Below are positions 63,928-64,000 of a stretch of DNA of 64,000 nt, one piece after another. Origin of the DNA: Burkholderia vietnamiensis LMG 10929. GTDB taxonomy: Bacteria > Pseudomonadota > Gammaproteobacteria > Burkholderiales > Burkholderiaceae. The notes under the pieces were generated by a model, which did no database searches, had not been told where the DNA came from, and worked only from the letters and a program-made list of their open reading frames with translations. The stretch's first letter is position 1. Each line of letters begins with the position of its first letter. The stretch is taken from positions 1,860,001 to 1,924,000 of the forward strand of contig NZ_CP009631.1 in the NCBI RefSeq assembly GCF_000959445.1, in the 5' to 3' direction. Made by a program: the position numbers and the translations under genes.

Positions 63928-64000
63928 GCGCCGCACCGAAGCGTCGAGCAAAAACAGGCCGCATCGGGTGCGCCAGCGCCGACGGCGCGGCACGGGGCGC

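Overview
The window is a GC-rich (about two thirds G+C), gene-dense piece of a beta-proteobacterial primary chromosome, almost certainly Burkholderia and most likely the B. cepacia complex. The basis is codon use and gene content/order: glnA-ntrB-ntrC, aceE-aceF-lpdA next to a FixL/FixJ-type pair and a phasin, a complete isc operon, recJ-prfB-lysS, and lolC-lolD-tatD-comEC. No database search was possible, so the species is an inference. I found no prophage, intact insertion sequence, CRISPR array or secretion cluster; nearly all of the window is core housekeeping DNA.

Layout. 1-3.2 kb: end of hutG (histidine catabolism), then a PuuD-like gamma-glutamyl hydrolase and a PuuA-like glutamine-synthetase relative. 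3.2-4.3 kb: the only accessory-looking stretch, with an initiator tRNA, a decayed ParE-type toxin fragment, a scrap of tyrosine integrase and tRNA-Val(CAC). 4.5-10.4 kb: yggX and argA, divergent from the RNA helicase hrpA. 10.5-14.9 kb: a secreted beta-propeller protein, a sterol-desaturase-family membrane protein, an EI24 membrane protein, a CinA-N/MoaB-domain protein and a rhodanese. 15.0-19.6 kb: the nitrogen circuit, glnA followed by ntrB and ntrC, with a sigma-54 promoter and NtrC-like boxes before glnA. 19.7-28.6 kb: a prolyl oligopeptidase, xth, a second initiator tRNA, an Asp/Glu racemase-family gene, SOS-controlled dinB, oligopeptidase prlC and folD.

28.8-39.6 kb: a PAS histidine kinase and FixJ-like regulator, divergent from the pyruvate dehydrogenase genes aceE, aceF and lpdA, then a polyhydroxybutyrate-granule phasin. 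40-45.4 kb: a PbpG-like D,D-peptidase, an IclR regulator, lutA-lutB without an adjacent lutC, a tiny membrane protein and a low-molecular-weight tyrosine phosphatase. 45.5-51.5 kb: iscR-S-U-A-hscB-hscA-fdx-iscX behind two IscR boxes. 51.6-58.3 kb (minus strand): a glycine-zipper protein, then lysS, prfB with its programmed +1 frameshift, recJ and an unrecognised conserved gene. 58.5-63.9 kb: lolC-lolD-tatD-comEC.

The most interesting signals are small. They include a palindromic -10 element shared by argA and hrpA that would make both messages nearly leaderless, and a perfect 19-bp palindrome on the prlC promoter. Two TTGTGCA-type operators bracket the phasin promoter. DinB has a repetitive acidic tail beyond its clamp-binding motif. 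The two initiator tRNAs differ by a compensatory T-stem pair. A terminator-like hairpin lies inside the isc operon. I did not find a convincing new multi-gene system.
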